Positions 33,353 through 44,198 of a DNA stretch of 64,000 bases are shown in pieces. A model generated the notes under the pieces. That model did not search any database. It was not told the origin of the DNA and saw only the letters and a program-made list of their open reading frames with translations. Both the position numbers and the translations under genes were made by a program. Position 1 is the first letter of the stretch. Every line of letters begins with the position of its first letter. The stretch is from contig NZ_OY288120.1 of assembly GCF_958439165.1 (NCBI RefSeq), forward strand, positions 62,001 through 126,000, written 5' to 3'. This stretch comes from an uncultured Hydrogenophaga sp. Lineage in GTDB: Bacteria; Pseudomonadota; Gammaproteobacteria; Burkholderiales; Burkholderiaceae_C.

Positions 33353-33820
33353 ATGAGCGTTTACGACAAGCTGGGTCAGCTCGGCATCACCCTTCCGCCG
33401 GTGGCCGTTCCGGCCGCGGCCTATGTTCCCTTCGTGCAGACCGGCAACCTGGTCTTCCTGAGCGGCCACATTGCCAAACGCGATGGCAAGGCCTGGGTCG
33501 GCCAGCTGGGCGCCGACATGAACACCGAACAGGGCAAGGCCGCCGCACGCGCCATCGCGATCGACCTGATGGGCACGCTGCACGCCGCCTGCCAGGCCAG
33601 CGGCAAGACGCTGGACGACGTGCGCCGCATCGTCAAGGTGATGAGCCTGGTCAACAGCACCGGCAGCTACACCGAACAGCATCTGGTCACCAACGGCGCC
33701 AGTGAACTGTTCGGCGAAGTGTTCGGCCCGGCTGGCGCCCATGCCCGCAGCGCCTTCGGCGTGGCGCAGATCCCGATGGGTGCCTGCGTGGAAATCGAGC
33801 TGATCGCCGAGATCGGCTGA
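33353..33820 (+). CDS. RidA family protein
   Basis: This 155-residue protein belongs to the RidA/YjgF family, whose members hydrolyse reactive enamines or imines. Marks are FVQTGNLVFLSGHIAKRDGK, VRRIVKVMSLVNSTGSYTEQH and the ending RSAFGVAQIPMGACVEIELIAEI, containing the key Arg. The start is well fixed by an AAGGAGG ribosome binding site. The sequence is of the YjgH/YoaB-like group, longer than E. coli RidA, so activity may differ. Confidence 0.94.
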   Translation: MSVYDKLGQLGITLPPVAVPAAAYVPFVQTGNLVFLSGHIAKRDGKAWVGQLGADMNTEQGKAAARAIAIDLMGTLHAACQASGKTLDDVRRIVKVMSLVNSTGSYTEQHLVTNGASELFGEVFGPAGAHARSAFGVAQIPMGACVEIELIAEIG

Positions 33821-33833
33821 TCGGTCTGATCCA

Positions 33834-33854
33834 CCCCCGGGTATGACCCGGGGG
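33834..33854. other. Perfect hairpin between ridA-like gene and CsgG-like operon
   Basis: CCCCCGGGT (33834-33842) pairs with ACCCGGGGG (33846-33854) around a three-base loop. There is no T-tract, so it is not a normal terminator. It lies 13 bases after the ridA-like stop and about 50 bases before the lipoprotein operon. It could stabilise the upstream message or act as a weak terminator. Confidence 0.4.
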
Positions 33855-33902
33855 GCGGTGATGGAATCGCTCCGCCCATCTCGGGTCTTCTCGGAGCGTT
33901 CC

Positions 33903-34625
33903 ATGCCAACACCCCCCTCCCCTGACCGACGCGACCTGCTGCGTCAGGCCCTCCTTGCCAGCGCCGGCCTGGGCGCCGTCGTCCTGTTGCCCGGCTGTGC
34001 CACCGAGAGCCACCAGGCCCTGACCGCGCCACAGGTGCAGGCCACCCGCAGCGCGCCGCGTGGCCCGCGTGTGCCGGTGTCGGTCGGCAAGTTCGACAAC
34101 CGCTCCAGCTTCATGCGCGGGGCCTTCTCCGATGGCGTGGACCGCCTGGGCGGTCAGTCCCGAACCATCCTGGTCGGGCATCTGCAGCAGTCCGGCCGCT
34201 TCGGTGTGCTGGACCGCGACAACCTGAGCGAAACCGGCCAGGAAGCACGCATCGCCGGCCAGTCGCAGCAACTCAAGGCAGCAGAATTCGTCATCACCGG
34301 TGACGTGACGGAGTTCGGTCGCAAGCAGACCGGCGACCACCAGCTGTTCGGCATCCTGGGCAAGGGCAAGACCCAGGTGGCCTATGCCAAGGTCGGGCTG
34401 AACGTGGTGCGGACCGCCACCGGCGAGGTGGTGTTCTCGGCACAAGGCGCGGGCGAATACAGCCTGTCCAACCGCGAGATCGTGGGCTTCGGCGGCACCG
34501 CCAGCTACGACGCCACCCTGAACGGCAAGGTGCTGGACCTGGCCATCCGTGAGGCGGTGGACCGTCTGGTGGACGGCCTGGAAGCCGATCTCTGGCAACC
34601 ACCCTCCCGGGGGCAACGGCCATGA
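33903..34625 (+). CDS. CsgG-like outer-membrane lipoprotein
   Basis: This 240-residue lipoprotein has a RRDLLRQALLASAGLGAVVLLPGC leader, a lipobox (LPGC) and the CsgG-type domain (VSVGKFDNRSSFMRGAFSDGVD; TILVGHLQQSGRFGVLDRDNL; AEFVITGDVTEFG). CsgG proper forms the curli export pore, but no curli genes are here. It begins the well-known trio CsgG/DUF4810/DUF799, which occurs in many Betaproteobacteria and Neisseria and may form a membrane-linked complex of unknown use. ATGA overlap with the next gene. Confidence 0.88.
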   Translation: MPTPPSPDRRDLLRQALLASAGLGAVVLLPGCATESHQALTAPQVQATRSAPRGPRVPVSVGKFDNRSSFMRGAFSDGVDRLGGQSRTILVGHLQQSGRFGVLDRDNLSETGQEARIAGQSQQLKAAEFVITGDVTEFGRKQTGDHQLFGILGKGKTQVAYAKVGLNVVRTATGEVVFSAQGAGEYSLSNREIVGFGGTASYDATLNGKVLDLAIREAVDRLVDGLEADLWQPPSRGQRP

Positions 34626-34993
34626 AGTCGATGATTCCCGACACGCTGCAACGCGCGGCCGTCGTTTTGCTGGCCTTGCCGCTCTGCGGCTGCCTGGCCA
34701 CCACGAACCCTGACACCTATCGCTGGGGCAGCTACCAGCAACAGCTCTGGCATCACTTCAAGGGCGAGGACCCGACGGCCCAGATCCAGGCGCTCGAATC
34801 CGATCTGCAGGAGACCCGGGCGCGCGGCGGACGCGTGCCGCCCGGCCTGAATGCCCACCTGGGGTTGCTGTACGGACAGATCGGCCAGGACGACCGCATG
34901 GCGCAGGGCCTGCAGCAGGAGAAGACGCTGTTCCCCGAGAGCAACGGTTTCATGGACCGCCTGCTGTCCCGCATGAAAGGCCGGAAGCCATGA
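34622..34993 (+). CDS. DUF4810 lipoprotein
   Basis: This 123-residue lipoprotein has a signal ending at the lipobox LPLCGC and the DUF4810 pattern TNPDTYRWGSYQQQLWHHFKGED, then an all-helical part with LNAHLGLLYGQIGQDDRMAQGLQQEKTLFPES, typical of TPR-like helices. It is translated coupled to both neighbours (ATGA at 34622 and at 34990). Function unknown; it probably belongs in one complex with the CsgG-like and DUF799 lipoproteins. Confidence 0.88.
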   Translation: MKSMIPDTLQRAAVVLLALPLCGCLATTNPDTYRWGSYQQQLWHHFKGEDPTAQIQALESDLQETRARGGRVPPGLNAHLGLLYGQIGQDDRMAQGLQQEKTLFPESNGFMDRLLSRMKGRKP

Positions 34994-35649
34994 CCCACCG
35001 ATCCCTCATGGCCCTGCCGGTCATCCTGATGACCCTCTGGCTGGGCGGTTGCGCTGCACCCGCCCCCCGCGACCAGACAGCCCTGCGCGCCGCCCGCCCG
35101 GCCTCCATCCTGGTGCTGCCGCCGCTCAACACCACCCACGAAGTCGCCGCCTCGTCCAGCCTGCTGGCAGTGACCACACGGCCGCTGGCGGAAACCGGCT
35201 ACTACGTGATGCCGGTGAGCCTGGTGGACGAGACCTTCCGCCAGAACGGCGTCACCCAGGCCGAAGACATCCATGCGCTGCCGCTCTCGCGGCTGCAGGA
35301 GTTCTTCCAGGCCGACGCGGTGCTCTACCTGACCGTGACCCGCTATGGCGCCACCTACTACATCGTCAGCAGCACCACCACCGTGAAGGTGCTGGCCCGC
35401 CTGGTGGACGGGCGTACCGGACAGTTGCTGTGGGAAGGTCAGGCCCAGGCATCCAGCGACGAGGGCAAGGACAACAGCAACCAGGGGCTGGTGGGCCTGC
35501 TGCTGTCGGCCGTGATCCAGCAGGTGGCCAGCCACGTCGGCGAGCAGAGCCACCAGCTGGCCGGCGTCGCAGCCGCGAGGCTGTTCTCGGTGCGAGGACC
35601 GAACGCCCTGCTGCCCGGCCCGCGCTACACCGGCCAGCCGGTGCCCTGA
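34990..35649 (+). CDS. DUF799 (GNA1162-type) lipoprotein
   Basis: This 219-residue lipoprotein has a leader ending at the lipobox LGGC and the DUF799 motif ARPASILVLPPLNTTHEVAASSSLLAVTTRPLAE, then YYVMPVSLVDETFRQNG and VLYLTVTRYGATYYIVSSTTTV. The Neisseria homologue GNA1162 is an outer-membrane lipoprotein with a TolB-like fold. It ends the three-gene operon. The convergent parC gene stops 10 bases away. Confidence 0.9.
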   Translation: MTHRSLMALPVILMTLWLGGCAAPAPRDQTALRAARPASILVLPPLNTTHEVAASSSLLAVTTRPLAETGYYVMPVSLVDETFRQNGVTQAEDIHALPLSRLQEFFQADAVLYLTVTRYGATYYIVSSTTTVKVLARLVDGRTGQLLWEGQAQASSDEGKDNSNQGLVGLLLSAVIQQVASHVGEQSHQLAGVAAARLFSVRGPNALLPGPRYTGQPVP

Positions 35650-35659
35650 AGCAGCGACC

Positions 35660-38004
35660 TCATTCCACCCGCGTCACGCGGGTGGGCTTGAAGCCCAGAT
35701 CGGCTGCCTTGCCCTTGCGGCCGCGCGGCGCCCGGGCATTGTTCAGGCTGCGGATCTCCAGCGTCTCGTCGCGCTCCTTGCCGCCCCGCCCGATGCCGTC
35801 GATGCGCACGCTGCGGGTGTAGGCGGCTGCGCCGGCCAGGGTGTCCTTGGGTTCCAGGTCGATCAGCATCAGGCCGCGACCGCCCTTCTCCATCTGGCGC
35901 AGTTCGCCGATCTCGAAGGTCAGGATGCGGCCGCCGGTGGAGGCGCAGCACACATGGGTGGCCGGCACCAGCGGCTGTCCACCGGAACCGAAGGCGGCAT
36001 GGGCCAGCGGGCAGGGTTGTTCGCCCTCGCCCAGGCTCAGGAACGACTTGCCGCCCTTCTGCCGGGAGACCATGTTCTCCACCGTCGCGATGAAACCGTA
36101 ACCCCCGGTGCTGCTGATCAGCAATGCCGCCTGCGCCGGGCCGGCGAAGTAATGCAGCGGCTGGGTGCCGCTCTCCAGGTCGATCAGGGTGGTGATGGGC
36201 TGGCCATCGCCGCGCGCGCCGGGCAGGCTGGCCACCGGCACGCTGTAGACCCGCCCGTTGCTGCCCATGACGATCAGCGTGTCGACCGTTCGGCATTCGA
36301 AGGTGCCGTACAGGCCGTCACCGGCCTTGAAGGCGAAGCTGGCCGGGTCGTGACCATGGCCGGTGCGGGCCCGCACCCATCCCTTGCTGGAGACGACCAC
36401 CGTCACCGGCTCATCGATCACCTTGATCTCGACCACGGCCTTCTTCTCGGCCTGAATCAGGGTGCGACGGGCATCCGCGAAGGTCTTGGCATCGGTCTCG
36501 ATCTCCCGGACCATGAGCCGGCGCAGGCTGGCCGGATTCGCCAGGATGTCTTCCAGCTTGCCCTGCTCTTCCCGCAGCTCCTTGAGCTCCTGCTCGATCT
36601 TGATGGCTTCGAGTCGCGCGAGCTGGCGCAGGCGGATCTCCAGGATGTCCTCGGCCTGCCGGTCGGACAGGTTGAAGCGCTCGATCAGTGCGGCCTTGGG
36701 CTCGTCGCTGTGCCGGATGATCGCGATCACCTCGTCGATGTTGAGCAGCACCAGCTGCCGTCCCTCCAGGATGTGGATGCGGTCCAGCACCTTGCCCAGC
36801 CGGTGCTGCGAACGCCGGGTGATGGTGGTCTGGCGGAAGGCGATCCACTCGACCAGCATCTGCCGCAGCGACTTCTGCACTGGCCGGCCGTCCAGGCCGA
36901 TGGCGGTGAGGTTGATGGGCGCGGACGTTTCCAGGCTGGTGTGGGCCAGCAGCTGGGTGATGAGTTCGGCCTGCTCGATGCGGCTGCTCTTGGGCTCGAA
37001 CACCAGGCGTACCGGCGCGTCCTTGCTGGACTCGTCGCGCACGCCGTCCAGCACCGCCAGCACGCTCGCCTTGAGCTGGTTCTGGTCCTGCGTGAGCGCC
37101 TTCTTGCCGGCCTTGACCTTGGGGTTGGTGAGCTCCTCGATCTCTTCGAGCACCTTCTGCGAACTGGTGCCCGGCGGCAGCTCGGTCACCACCAGCTGCC
37201 ACTGGCCACGGGCCAGGTCCTCGATCTTCCAGCGGGCACGCACCTTCAGGCTGCCACGACCGGTGCGGTAGGCATCGGCAATGTCCTGCGGGCTGCTGAT
37301 GATCTGGCCACCACCGGGGTAGTCCGGCCCCGGGATCAGGATGGCCAGCGCCTCGTCGGCCAGCTTCGGGTCCTTGATGAGGGCCACGCAGGCGTCGGCC
37401 ACCTCGCGCAGGTTGTGGCTCGGGATCTCGGTGGCCAGACCCACGGCAATGCCGCTGGCGCCGTTGAGCAGACTGAACGGCAGGCGCGCGGGCAGCTGAC
37501 GCGGCTCGGTGGTGGAGCCATCGTAGTTGGGCACGAAGTCCACCGTGCCCATGTCGACCTCGTCGAGCAGCAGGCCGGTGATGCGCGAGAGCCGGGCCTC
37601 GGTGTAGCGCATGGCGGCGGCACCGTCGCCGTCACGCGAGCCGAAGTTACCCTGCCCGTCGATCAGCGGGTAGCGCTGCGAAAAGTCCTGCGCCATGCGC
37701 ACCAGCGCGTCGTAGGCGGCCTGGTCGCCGTGGGGGTGGAAGCGGCCCAGCACGTCGCCCACCACCCGGGCACTCTTGACCGGGCGGGCCGCCGTGGCAC
37801 CGCTGAAGCCCAGACCCATGCGGTCCATGCTGTACAGGATGCGCCGCTGCACCGGTTTCTGGCCGTCGCACACATCGGGCAGGGCACGTCCCTTGACCAC
37901 CGACAGGGCGTATTCGAGGTAGGCGCGCTGGGCGTAACCGGCGAGCGAGTCGTCGGGCTGACCGGGTTCGGCCAGCGGCAGTTCGGGGTTGTTCAGGTCA
38001 GACA

Positions 38005-38005
<1 letters not shown>
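35660..38005 (-). CDS. parC: DNA topoisomerase IV subunit A
   Basis: ParC is the breakage-reunion subunit of topoisomerase IV, which separates linked daughter chromosomes. The 781-residue protein shows YALSVVKGRALPDVCDGQKPVQRRILYSM, the quinolone-pocket region GRFHPHGDQAAYDALVRM, the catalytic-Tyr motif AAMRYTEARL and the beta-propeller C-terminal part. At the quinolone water-metal bridge positions it has Gln95 and Asp99 where E. coli has Ser80 and Glu84. It overlaps parE by one base (TGATG). Confidence 0.96.
35665..35685 (-). other. Perfect hairpin at the parC 3' end
   Basis: CCACCCGCG (35665-35673) and CGCGGGTGG (35677-35685) form a perfect nine-pair stem with a three-base loop. It lies in the last codons of parC, just before its stop and close to the convergent DUF799 gene end. 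No T-tract follows on either side, so it may be coding coincidence or a transcript-end protector for both genes. Confidence 0.3.
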
Positions 38006-39972
<1,967 letters not shown>

Positions 39973-40093
39973 GGGCGCGGATTGTAAGCACGACACGCCC
40001 CAAACACTGGATATCCATCCAGATCGGTGGTCGCGCCGGCCAGCGCAGCGGCGGCGACACACGGCCGCCGCCCAGGGGCGGCACAATGGCGCG

Positions 40094-41317
40094 ATGTCCG
40101 CTCCCCCCCGTCTTTCCCCCCTGCAGGTGCTGGCCTGCGGCGCCCTCATCGTGACGCTGTCGATGGGCATCCGCCACGGTTTCGGGCTGTGGCTGCAGCC
40201 GATCACCCAGGCCCAGGGCTGGACGCGCGAGAACTTCGCCTTTGCCATGGCCATCCAGAACCTGGCCTGGGGCTGTTTCGGCATCTTCGCCGGCATGGCG
40301 GCCGACCGTTTCGGCGCCTTCCGGGTGCTGGTGGGCGGCTCGGTGCTGTACGGCCTGGGTCTCGCCGGAATGGCGCTCACCACCACGCCGCTGGGCTTTG
40401 CATTGACCACCGGGGTGCTGATCGGTGCGGCCCAGGCGGGCACCACCTACGCGGTCATCTACGGCGTGATCGGCCGCCAGATCCCGGCCGAGAAGCGCTC
40501 GTGGGCCATGGGTGTGGCGGCTGCCGCCGGCTCCTTCGGCCAGTTCCTGATGGTCCCGGTGGAGGGTGCGCTCATCGCCCAGCTGGGCTGGCAGAACGCA
40601 CTGCTGGTGCTGGGCGTGGCGGTGCTGCTGATCGCGCCGCTGGCGTGGGGCCTGCGCGAGCCGGGCTTTGCCGGCGGCCAGCCACCGAAGCGTGAGCAGA
40701 CCATCGGCCAGGCCCTGCGCGAGGCCTTCGGCTACCGCAGCTTCCAGCTGCTGATGGCGGGCTACTTCGTGTGCGGCTTCCAGGTGGTGTTCATCGGCGT
40801 GCACATGCCCAGCTACCTCAAGGACAACGGCCTGTCGCCGCAGGTGGCCAGCTACGCGCTGGCGCTCATCGGGCTGTTCAACGTGGTGGGCACCTACATG
40901 GCCGGCTCCCTGGGCCAGCGCATGGCCAAGAAGCACATCCTGGCCTTCATCTATTTCGCCCGCGCCGCCGTCATCGCGGTGTTCCTGTGGGCGCCGCTCA
41001 CGCCCACCAGCGTCTACATCTTCTCGGCCGTCATGGGCCTGCTGTGGCTGTCCACCGTGCCGCCCACCAATGCCACGGTGGCGCAGATCTTCGGCGTGGC
41101 CCACCTCTCGATGCTGGGCGGCTTCGTGTTCTTCAGCCACCAGATCGGCAGCTTCATGGGCGTGTGGCTGGGCGGCGTGCTGTACGACCGCACCGGCAGC
41201 TACGACATCGTCTGGTACATCTCGATCGGGCTGGGCATCTTTGCCGGGCTGATCAACCTGCCGGTGCGCGAGGCACCGATCGCCCGGGGCGTGCACCCGG
41301 CCGGAGCCGGCGCATGA
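40094..41317 (+). CDS. MFS transporter
   Basis: This 407-residue membrane protein has 12 predicted helices and the MFS pattern, including GMAADRFGAFRVLVGGSVLYG (motif A between helices 2 and 3). It resembles oxalate/formate- or YbfB-type carriers by its N-terminal SMGIRHGFGLWLQPITQAQGW region. The substrate is unknown. The stop overlaps the start of the next small gene (ATGA). Start set to ATG 40094; the frame is open upstream without similarity. Confidence 0.9.
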   Translation: MSAPPRLSPLQVLACGALIVTLSMGIRHGFGLWLQPITQAQGWTRENFAFAMAIQNLAWGCFGIFAGMAADRFGAFRVLVGGSVLYGLGLAGMALTTTPLGFALTTGVLIGAAQAGTTYAVIYGVIGRQIPAEKRSWAMGVAAAAGSFGQFLMVPVEGALIAQLGWQNALLVLGVAVLLIAPLAWGLREPGFAGGQPPKREQTIGQALREAFGYRSFQLLMAGYFVCGFQVVFIGVHMPSYLKDNGLSPQVASYALALIGLFNVVGTYMAGSLGQRMAKKHILAFIYFARAAVIAVFLWAPLTPTSVYIFSAVMGLLWLSTVPPTNATVAQIFGVAHLSMLGGFVFFSHQIGSFMGVWLGGVLYDRTGSYDIVWYISIGLGIFAGLINLPVREAPIARGVHPAGAGA

Positions 41318-41454
41318 ACGGCAACGGGGTGCACCTGCTGCGCCGGCTGGCCGTGATGGCGGCCGTGGCGGCAGCGCTGCTGGCCACCCTGACCCTCTAC
41401 ACCCGGCCGGACTTCATGGTCCACCTGGCCGACCAGCTCTGGAGCTGCTTCTGA
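41314..41454 (+). CDS. Small single-pass membrane protein
   Basis: This 46-residue protein has one hydrophobic helix (LAVMAAVAAALLATLTLY) and a short polar end (TRPDFMVHLADQLWSCF). It is tightly locked between the MFS gene (ATGA) and the methyltransferase gene (TGATG). The C-terminal FMVHLADQLWSCF text is the kind kept in Burkholderiales with this neighbour. The coupling on both sides supports a real gene. Function unknown. Confidence 0.7.
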   Translation: MNGNGVHLLRRLAVMAAVAAALLATLTLYTRPDFMVHLADQLWSCF

Positions 41455-42008
41455 TGCATGGCACCGAAGCCCCGTCGCCCTGGGTGCGACGCTGGGCCCA
41501 CCTGATTCCGACCGGCAGCGAAGTGCTCGACGTGGCCTGCGGTCATGGGCGGCACATGCGCCACCTGGCCAGCCTTGGACACGGTGTCACCGGCATCGAC
41601 CGCGATCCGGCGGCCATCGAAGCCGCCGCGACCCTGGGGCAGGCCGTGCTGGCCGACATCGAGAACGGCCCCTGGCCGCTGCCGGGCCGCGCTTATGGCG
41701 GCGTCATCGTCACCAACTACCTCTGGCGGCCGCTGCTGCCGCGCATGGTCGACAGCGTGGCACCCGGCGGCGTGCTGATCTACGAGACCTTCGGCACCGA
41801 GCATGCCCGGGTGGGGCGCCCCTCTCGGCCCGATTTCCTGCTGCAGCCGGGCGAACTTCTGCAGGCCTGCCGCGATCTTCGGGTGGTGGCCTACGAAGAC
41901 GGCTTCCTCGACTCGCCGGAGCGCTTCGTGCAGCGCATCGTGGCCCTGCGGGAAGACCCTGCCGATCCGGCTGCCGGCCAGCGCCGGCGCCTCGATCCCG
42001 CTGGGTAG
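41454..42008 (+). CDS. SAM-dependent methyltransferase
   Basis: This 184-residue class I methyltransferase has the SAM-binding motif VLDVACGHGRHMRHLASLGHGVTGIDRD and a second motif PGGVLIYETFG. The fold is small, like TehB or UbiE-type enzymes, and its substrate is unknown. The ATG at 41454 shares a base with the stop of the small gene (TGATG). It lies before dapA, with 84 bases between. Confidence 0.88.
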   Translation: MHGTEAPSPWVRRWAHLIPTGSEVLDVACGHGRHMRHLASLGHGVTGIDRDPAAIEAAATLGQAVLADIENGPWPLPGRAYGGVIVTNYLWRPLLPRMVDSVAPGGVLIYETFGTEHARVGRPSRPDFLLQPGELLQACRDLRVVAYEDGFLDSPERFVQRIVALREDPADPAAGQRRRLDPAG

Positions 42009-42092
42009 AATGCCGGATCGCCCCGGGGGCGTCCCGGGCCCGGCCCGCTGCCCCGCATGACGTCGAACCGTACAGCCCCAACGCATCCCGCC

Positions 42093-42980
42093 ATGAAACC
42101 CATCACCGGCAGCATCGTCGCCCTGGCCACCCCCTTCCTGGAGGACGGCAGCGTCGACTACCCCACCCTGCGCAAGCTGATCGACTGGCACATTGCCGAG
42201 GGCACCGACTGCATCGGCGTGGTCGGCACCACCGGCGAATCGCCCACGGTCAACGTGGAAGAGCACTGCGAGATCATCCGCGTCTCGGTCGAGCAGGCCG
42301 CCGGCCGGGTGCCGATCATGGCTGGCTGCGGTGCCAACTCCACGGCCGAGGCCATCGAGCTGGCGCGCTTCGCACAGAAGGTCGGCGCCGACTGCCAGCT
42401 GCAGGTCGTGCCGTACTACAACAAGCCCACCCAGGAAGGGCAGTACCAGCACTTCAAGGCCATCGCCGAAGCCACCGGCGATCTGCCGGTGGTGCTCTAC
42501 AACGTGCCCGGCCGCACGGTGGCCGACATGTCGGTCGAGACCGCGCTGCGCCTGGCGCAGATCCCGGCCATCGTGGGCATCAAGGAAGCCAGCGGCAACA
42601 TCGAGCGCGCCCAGTGGCTCATCCGCGAGAAGCCGGAAGGCTTTGCCGTCTATTCGGGTGACGACCCCACCGCCGTGGCCCTCATGCTGTGTGGTGGCCA
42701 GGGCAACGTGAGCGTGACCGCCAACGTGGCCCCGCGCGCCATGCACGACCTGTGTGTGGCCGCCCTGGCGGGTGACGTGAAGCGCGCCATGGAGATCCAG
42801 TTCCGCCTGATGCCGGTGCACCGGCACCTGTTCGTCGAAGCCAACCCCATTCCGCTGAAGTGGGCCATGGCCCGCATGGGGCTGTGCGCCGAGACCATGC
42901 GCCTGCCGCTGACCCCGATGTCGCGCCACCTCGCCCCGGGTGTGGAGGACGCGCTGCGCAGCAGCGGTCTGATCGCCTGA
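42093..42980 (+). CDS. dapA: 4-hydroxy-tetrahydrodipicolinate synthase
   Basis: DapA condenses aspartate semialdehyde with pyruvate, the first committed step to diaminopimelate and lysine. The 295-residue protein shows GSIVALATPFLEDGSVDY, the GVVGTTGESPT motif, VPYYNKPTQEG with the catalytic Tyr, and IVGIKEASG with the Schiff-base Lys. ATG 42057 is possible too, but ATG 42093 starts at the conserved region. It precedes bamC, the standard dapA-bamC (dapX) pair. Confidence 0.96.
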   Translation: MKPITGSIVALATPFLEDGSVDYPTLRKLIDWHIAEGTDCIGVVGTTGESPTVNVEEHCEIIRVSVEQAAGRVPIMAGCGANSTAEAIELARFAQKVGADCQLQVVPYYNKPTQEGQYQHFKAIAEATGDLPVVLYNVPGRTVADMSVETALRLAQIPAIVGIKEASGNIERAQWLIREKPEGFAVYSGDDPTAVALMLCGGQGNVSVTANVAPRAMHDLCVAALAGDVKRAMEIQFRLMPVHRHLFVEANPIPLKWAMARMGLCAETMRLPLTPMSRHLAPGVEDALRSSGLIA

Positions 42981-43026
42981 TCCGGTTTTCCCTGTTCCCG
43001 TGTTTCCGTCTGCGAGCCCCCGAACC

Positions 43027-44136
43027 ATGCCCCTCCTCTCCCACCTGATGCGCCACCCCTTCTCCCGACTGGGCCTGCTGGCCGCAGCCACCATGGTGGT
43101 GGCGGGCTGCTCCGTGCTGCAGGAAGACAAGATCGACTACAAGAGCGCCCAGCGCGGCAGCACGCTGGACGTCCCCCCGGACCTCACCCAGCTCTCCCGC
43201 GAAAACCGGTACAACGTGCCCGGCGCTGCCGTGTCGGCCAGCAGCTTCGAGGCGGCCAAGCCGGCAGCCTCGACGGTGGGCACTGCCACCAGCAAGATCG
43301 GCGATGTGCGGATCGAGCGTGCGGGCAACCAGCGCTGGCTGGTGGTCGACCGCCCGGCCAACCAGCTCTGGAGCCCGGTGCGCGACTTCTGGCAGGAGAA
43401 CGGCTTCCTGCTGGAGCTTGACCAGGAAACCCTGGGCATCATGGAAACCGACTGGGCCGAGAACCGCGCCAAGATCCCGCAGGACTTCATCCGCAGTGCC
43501 CTGGGCAAGATCTTCGACAGCCTGTACTCCACCGGCGAACGCGACAAGTTCCGTACCCGCCTGGAGCGCAATGCCAACGGCAGCACCGAGATCTTCATCA
43601 CCCACCGCGGCATGGCAGAGGTCTACTCCAACGTCGAGAAGGACCAGACGGTGTGGCAGCCGCGCCCGGCCGACCCGGAGCTGGAAACCGAGTTCCTGCG
43701 CCGCCTGATGGTCAAGCTCGGTGTGGCCGAGAACGAAGCGAAGGCGCTTTCCGCCAGCGCACCGGTCGCTGCCAGCGCCAAGGTGGCCACCGTGAACAAT
43801 GTGCCGGTGGTCCAGTTCAACGACAACTTCGATCGCGCCTGGCGCCGTGTCGGCCTGTCGCTGGACCGCACCGGCTTCACCGTCGAAGACCGCAACCGCA
43901 GTGAAGGCACTTATTTCGTGCGCTACGTCGAGCCCATGAAGCAGACCGAGAAGCCGGGTCTGCTGAGCCGCGTGTTCGGCGCCTCCACGCCGGAAGCCAA
44001 GCCCGAGCGTTACCGCGTGGTGGTTCGCAGCAACGACAACAGCACCACCGTGTCGGTGCTCAATGCACAAGGCCAGCCGGACGCGTCGCCGTCGGCCCAG
44101 CGCATCGTCAAGGTGCTGGCAGACGACCTGCGCTGA
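43027..44136 (+). CDS. bamC: Outer-membrane assembly lipoprotein BamC
   Basis: BamC is a lipoprotein of the BAM complex that inserts beta-barrel proteins into the outer membrane. The 369-residue protein has a lipobox (VVAGCS), the N-terminal DYKSAQ..LDVPPDLTQLSRENRY segment that binds BamD, and two helix-grip domains (RWLVVDRPANQLWSPVRDFWQENGFLLE; VPVVQFNDNFDRAWRRVGLSLDRTGF). ATG at 43027 or 43048. A terminator follows. Confidence 0.93.
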   Translation: MPLLSHLMRHPFSRLGLLAAATMVVAGCSVLQEDKIDYKSAQRGSTLDVPPDLTQLSRENRYNVPGAAVSASSFEAAKPAASTVGTATSKIGDVRIERAGNQRWLVVDRPANQLWSPVRDFWQENGFLLELDQETLGIMETDWAENRAKIPQDFIRSALGKIFDSLYSTGERDKFRTRLERNANGSTEIFITHRGMAEVYSNVEKDQTVWQPRPADPELETEFLRRLMVKLGVAENEAKALSASAPVAASAKVATVNNVPVVQFNDNFDRAWRRVGLSLDRTGFTVEDRNRSEGTYFVRYVEPMKQTEKPGLLSRVFGASTPEAKPERYRVVVRSNDNSTTVSVLNAQGQPDASPSAQRIVKVLADDLR

Positions 44137-44153
44137 GCAGCGTCTCCCCCGTG

Positions 44154-44181
44154 AAAAAGCCGCCCTCGGGGCGGCTTTTTT
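44154..44181 (+). terminator. Rho-independent terminator after bamC, bidirectional
   Basis: AAAAAGCCGCCC (44154-44165) pairs with GGGCGGCTTTTT (44169-44180) around a TCG loop and is followed by another T. Runs of A and T on both sides allow it to end bamC transcription and the convergent gene as well. Confidence 0.9.
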
Positions 44182-44198
44182 CTGGTCGCGTCCCGGGC

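Noticed and set aside
33834..33854. Hairpin as a rho-independent terminator of the ridA-like gene
   Set aside because: The stem is perfect but no T-tract follows; I list it only as a hairpin.
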